NCBI GenBank assembly: GCA_018224415.1 | Contig: JAGTUZ010000080.1 | Span: 1 to 7,689, forward strand | Length of the DNA stretch: 7,689 nucleotides | Direction: 5' to 3' | Origin: Bacteroidota bacterium | GTDB lineage: Bacteria; Bacteroidota; Ignavibacteria; SZUA-365 | Shown: positions 5,511 to 7,689 of the stretch, one piece after another | Numbering within the stretch: the stretch's first letter is position 1 | How the letters are laid out: each line of letters begins with the position of its first letter | The notes under the pieces: generated by a model | Databases searched by the model: none | What the model was told of the DNA's origin: nothing | The model's input: only the letters and a program-made list of their open reading frames with translations | Program-made: the position numbers and the translations under genes

Positions 5511-6053
5511 GCTCTCCGCTTCCTCGCCGTCACCGTCCTCGTCTTCTTCGTCCTCGGCACCGAACCAGCCGAGCAGAAGCGACATCAGCATGACGGCGTT
5601 CTGGTCCTGTTCCTCGACGAAGCCGCCCTCGTACTGCATGTCCGCATGCTCTTTCTTCAACATGCGCCACTCCACGTTGCCGAACTCGTCGAAGGGAGTC
5701 TCGTTCACTTCGTATCCCAGGAGTTGCAGCTTCGCCTCCACCAGCCCTTTCAGCAGGCCCTGGTTTTCGAACCAGTGCTGGAGGATGCGGTGCGCGAGTT
5801 CGGTGGAAAGGTTGGCCTCGTCGGAGATGACCGGGAGCAGCATCGACAGCGGGGCGCGGGCGATATTGCGGAAGCCGTGCAGCTGATGCTTGCCGGTTGC
5901 CAGTCGCGCGAGTCCGGCCCGGTCAGCCTCGAGCGCGGGACGCACCACGGCATGACGGAAGGCGCGGTCTTCCATCAGCGCGAACACCATGTTGGCGGGA
6001 TGTTGCTGCGTGTTTTCGGAAGGTTGGTTATCGTTCTCGGGTTGATTGCTCAT
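5508..6053 (-). CDS. Hypothetical protein with polar N-terminus and acidic tail
   Basis: I do not recognise this 181-aa protein. It has a low-complexity Asn/Gln-rich head (residues 1-20, MSNQPENDNQPSENTQQHP), then a mostly helical, soluble-looking core (21-165) that includes FRHAVVRPALEADRAGLARL and LQHWFENQGLLKGLVEAKLQLLGYEVNE. A short hydrophobic stretch, AVMLMSLLLGWFG (153-165), is too short for a confident membrane span. The extreme C-terminus is strongly acidic (166-181, AEDEEDEDGDGEEAES). It has no signal peptide, cysteine or recognisable catalytic motif. The start is ATG 6053, preceded by GGTGA; an in-frame GTG at 6062 would add three residues. It is followed after 17 bases by the glycosyltransferase gene, so they are probably co-transcribed, but this does not reveal its job. 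It is bracketed by a 20-base direct repeat. Coding is supported by its ordered composition, operon spacing and RBS. Confidence 0.8.
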   Translation of the reverse strand: MSNQPENDNQPSENTQQHPANMVFALMEDRAFRHAVVRPALEADRAGLARLATGKHQLHGFRNIARAPLSMLLPVISDEANLSTELAHRILQHWFENQGLLKGLVEAKLQLLGYEVNETPFDEFGNVEWRMLKKEHADMQYEGGFVEEQDQNAVMLMSLLLGWFGAEDEEDEDGDGEEAES

Positions 6054-6119
6054 AGTGATCACCGGTCAGGTGGGACAAACAGAAACGTCATGCAATGTAC
6101 CGTTTTCATGCGAGATCTG

Positions 6120-6159
6120 CGAGAGCGGACGCAAAGGTCTCCCGAGAGCGGACGCAAAG
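6120..6159. repeat. 17-bp direct repeat in the promoter region of the hypothetical gene
   Basis: CGAGAGCGGACGCAAAG occurs at 6120-6136 and 6143-6159, a 23-bp period, and both copies are exact. Read toward the downstream gene, each supplies a TTTG box (CTTTGCGTCC), the -33 element of Bacteroidota promoters, but no TAnnTTTG box follows at 19-21 bp. It may be a paired regulator site about 70 bp upstream of ATG 6053, or a plain duplication. Confidence 0.8.
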
Positions 6160-6169
6160 TCCTCCGGCG

Positions 6170-6194
6170 GGCTCACACTGTGTGACGCGGATCA
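6170..6194. repeat. Direct repeat, copy 2 (5' side of the hypothetical gene)
   Basis: GGCTCA (6170-6175), then CACTG, then TGTGACGCGGATCA (6181-6194). The outer blocks are identical to 5491-5510. The extra bases create a 13-bp palindrome, TCACACTGTGTGA (6173-6185), that copy 1 lacks and that could act as an operator. Confidence 0.8.
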
Positions 6195-6196
6195 AT

Positions 6197-6230
6197 GGAA
6201 AATGCCCACCGTGGTCACACGGTGATTTCC
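6197..6230 (-). terminator. Hairpin terminator overlapping the kinase stop codon
   Basis: Read on the minus strand, CACCGTG-TGAC-CACGGTG forms a 7-bp stem with a tetraloop (plus-strand 6207-6224), and the TGA stop codon of the kinase lies in the loop. Outer bases GGAAAT (6225-6230) can pair with ATTTTCC (6197-6203) across a GGC bulge, so the only T-run is inside the extended stem. A terminator is the likeliest role, since the kinase gene ends here, but the U-tract is poor. Confidence 0.5.
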
Positions 6231-7621
6231 TCGACGTCGGACTGCGGGGGAGAGTAATGGACGGGAAGCGTGATGAAGAAGGCCGAGCCCTGCCGCTCGG
6301 GTCCGTCGGCCAGGCGCGATGGCGACTGCACATCGATGGAGCCATTGAACTGGCGGATGATGTGCAGGACGACACTCATACCGAGACCGGTGCCTTCGAT
6401 TCCTTTCTCCTTGGCGATGCTCGAACGGTAGAAATCCTGGAAGATCTTCTTCTGCTCGTCTACCGGAATGCCGATGCCCGAGTCCGCGATCTCGATGCGG
6501 ATGTTATCCTCCTTTTTGTGGATGTGGATCTCCACACGGCCGTCCCGTTCGGTGAACTTATGCGTGTTCGAGATCAGATTGGCCAGCGCGAGCTTGAGCA
6601 GCTTGCGTTCGCCCTCGATGAAGATATCATGCTCGCTGTTGATCCAGGTGGAGAAGCGGATTTTTTTCGAAACAAAAAGGATGCGCATATCCTGGTAGAT
6701 CTCGTTGATCAGCTCGGTGAGATTGACCTTGTCGATTTCCGGCTTTTCGGACAGGCGCAGCTGCGTGAGCTGCAGGATGTCGTTGACGATGTCGATGGCG
6801 TTGCCGAGGCGGATGCGCGAGCGTTCGAGAGGGCGCTCGAAGGCCTCCGGCACGCGTCCGAGTGAACCGTCGAGGATCATGTTGAGGTACGTGGCAGCGG
6901 CGGCGATCGGGGTCTTGAGGTCGTGCACCACCGACATCACATAACGTGATTTTGTGGTTTCCGCCTCCTCGAGCTTCCGGTAGGCCACCGTCAGCGAGCG
7001 CTCGCGCAAGTACAGTTCCTTGGAGATGGAGTTCGCGAGGTAGTTGCTGATCAGCAGCACCAGTGCGAGCACCGTGATGCGTGCGAATACGTACATCGCG
7101 CTGCTGTACTGTGGCGATCCGTAATATCCCTCGATGGAGAAATGCGGGATGGCGCCGGCCATTTCCAGCGAGGCACCGAGCGTGATCGTTGCGATGGCAC
7201 CTATACTCAGGAGCGTCACCACTTGCCGTGGCAGGATGAGGCTGCCGATGATGACATGGAAAATGAAGAAGTAATAGAATGGTGACTCGACGCCTCCCGT
7301 CAGGTACACGAGCACCATCAGCGCCGCAATGTCACAGCTCATCTGCATCAGCGCATAATGCAGACCGCTGAACGGCGCATAATCCTCTGGTACGAAGCGA
7401 TGCGTGCGGTGGAAGACGATGTTGTACAGTAACGTGATGAGGGAGAGGATACCGATGGAGAAGGACTCGAGGCGCAGCGAGGGAAACACCATGCCGAGCG
7501 CAACGAGTCCGGCCATCGTCGCCACGGTGATATAGCGCAAGTAGATAAGCCAGAGATTGCGCCGTTTGAGCGTTCGCCAAAACTCATCGTACATGATCCA
7601 TTTCGGGACGAGTTCTATCAT
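6215..7621 (-). CDS. Membrane sensor histidine kinase, RegB-like sensing motif
   Basis: A 468-aa two-component kinase. Residues ~24-197 hold about six membrane helices (near 24-48, 54-70, 88-107, 116-131, 133-152 and 174-197) and no large extracytoplasmic domain. A coiled linker (200-226) leads to the HisKA domain, H-box VVHDLKTP with phospho-acceptor H233. The HATPase_c domain has N-box LANLISNTHKF 346-356, G1 DSGIGIP 380-386 and G2 GTGLGMSV 410-417. All catalytic boxes are intact. LTGGVESPF (107-115), just before a membrane helix, resembles the GGxxNPF quinone-site motif of RegB/PrrB redox kinases, with Ser for Asn. The only visible cysteine is C96, inside a helix, so RegB's linker redox cysteine is absent. 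I chose ATG 7621 because GGGAG lies eight bases upstream; an in-frame ATG at 7684 would add 21 residues through a promoter-like stretch. No response regulator is in view. Base composition is visibly AT-richer than comM or the glycosyltransferase. Confidence 0.93.
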   Translation of the reverse strand: MIELVPKWIMYDEFWRTLKRRNLWLIYLRYITVATMAGLVALGMVFPSLRLESFSIGILSLITLLYNIVFHRTHRFVPEDYAPFSGLHYALMQMSCDIAALMVLVYLTGGVESPFYYFFIFHVIIGSLILPRQVVTLLSIGAIATITLGASLEMAGAIPHFSIEGYYGSPQYSSAMYVFARITVLALVLLISNYLANSISKELYLRERSLTVAYRKLEEAETTKSRYVMSVVHDLKTPIAAAATYLNMILDGSLGRVPEAFERPLERSRIRLGNAIDIVNDILQLTQLRLSEKPEIDKVNLTELINEIYQDMRILFVSKKIRFSTWINSEHDIFIEGERKLLKLALANLISNTHKFTERDGRVEIHIHKKEDNIRIEIADSGIGIPVDEQKKIFQDFYRSSIAKEKGIEGTGLGMSVVLHIIRQFNGSIDVQSPSRLADGPERQGSAFFITLPVHYSPPQSDVEEITV

Positions 7622-7629
7622 GCCGGAAG

Positions 7630-7634
7630 CTCCC
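7630..7634 (-). promoter_or_regulatory. Ribosome binding site deciding the kinase start
   Basis: GGGAG on the minus strand, eight bases before ATG 7621. Neither ATG 7594 (no Shine-Dalgarno) nor ATG 7684 (only five upstream bases visible) has comparable support. Confidence 0.5.
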
Positions 7635-7647
7635 GATGTGTTGTTCG

Positions 7648-7679
7648 TGAAGATAATCACAAGATCGGGAACGTGCAAA
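7648..7679 (-). promoter_or_regulatory. Candidate promoter of the histidine kinase gene
   Basis: Read on the minus strand, TTTG (7676-7679), 20 bases, then TATCTTCA (7648-7655): the TTTG box is exact and the downstream box has two mismatches to TAnnTTTG. The same bases read as a classical promoter give TTGCAC, 17 bp, TATCTT. Transcription from near 7641 would leave a 20-nt leader carrying the GGGAG site, which agrees with the ATG 7621 start. If real, the kinase gene is transcribed on its own. Confidence 0.35.
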
Positions 7680-7689
7680 GACATTGGGA

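Noticed and set aside
4543..5886. 447-codon plus-strand open frame across the comM end, glycosyltransferase and hypothetical genes
   Set aside because: It overlaps three better-supported genes, reads through the purine repeat, and gives an incoherent low-complexity peptide ending in the antisense of the acidic tail (Ser-rich run).
6173..6185. CRP/FNR-type binding site
   Set aside because: The palindrome is TCACAC-T-GTGTGA, the half-sites face the wrong way for TGTGA-N6-TCACA, and the spacing is wrong. It is kept only as an unspecified palindrome.
6095..6865. 256-codon plus-strand open frame opposite the kinase C-terminus
   Set aside because: It is antisense to the HATPase domain. Its Asp/Leu-rich peptide is the complement of kinase codons, and it starts inside the 17-bp repeat region without an RBS.

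Overview
The window looks like a chromosomal stretch from a high-GC bacterium of the Bacteroidota/Chlorobiota (FCB) assemblage. The best lineage clue is the promoter in front of the HU gene, which matches the Bacteroidota-type sigma consensus exactly (TTTG, 19 bp, TAnnTTTG). Two weaker promoters follow the same layout. A single-chain alpha+beta 2-oxoacid dehydrogenase E1 fits this assemblage but does not prove it. No rRNA, tRNA, CRISPR array, transposase or phage gene is visible.

Layout. (1) 1-138, minus: the first 46 codons of a metallo-beta-lactamase/beta-CASP nuclease-like protein that runs off the window. (2) 230-2320, minus: a 696-aa fused E1 alpha/beta subunit of a branched-chain-type 2-oxoacid dehydrogenase. 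(3) 2321-2613: a divergent control region holding an E1 promoter candidate, an array of 8-bp GTGAGGGC repeats, a small inverted repeat and the strong hup promoter. (4) 2614-2910, plus: a 98-aa HU-family nucleoid protein, followed by a textbook terminator with a TTCG loop. (5) 3120-4658, plus: a ComM/YifB-family AAA+ ATPase. (6) 4659-4746: a convergent gap with a second purine-rich repeat array that is also built from 8-bp units. (7) 4747-6053, minus: a probable two-gene operon, first a hypothetical protein with an acidic tail (181 aa), then a WecG/TagA/CpsF glycosyltransferase (247 aa). (8) 6054-6214: a repeat-rich spacer. (9) 6215-7621, minus: a six-helix membrane histidine kinase with a RegB-like quinone-site motif. 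No response regulator is in view.

The genes are mostly housekeeping (central or branched-chain metabolism, nucleoid structure, recombination of incoming DNA, surface polysaccharide, signalling) and do not form one obvious system. The points most worth following up are in the spacers: shared 8-bp repeat vocabulary at two separate loci, a 20-base direct repeat that brackets the hypothetical gene, and a hairpin carrying the kinase stop codon in its loop. I do not see convincing evidence of a new defence or mobile system.
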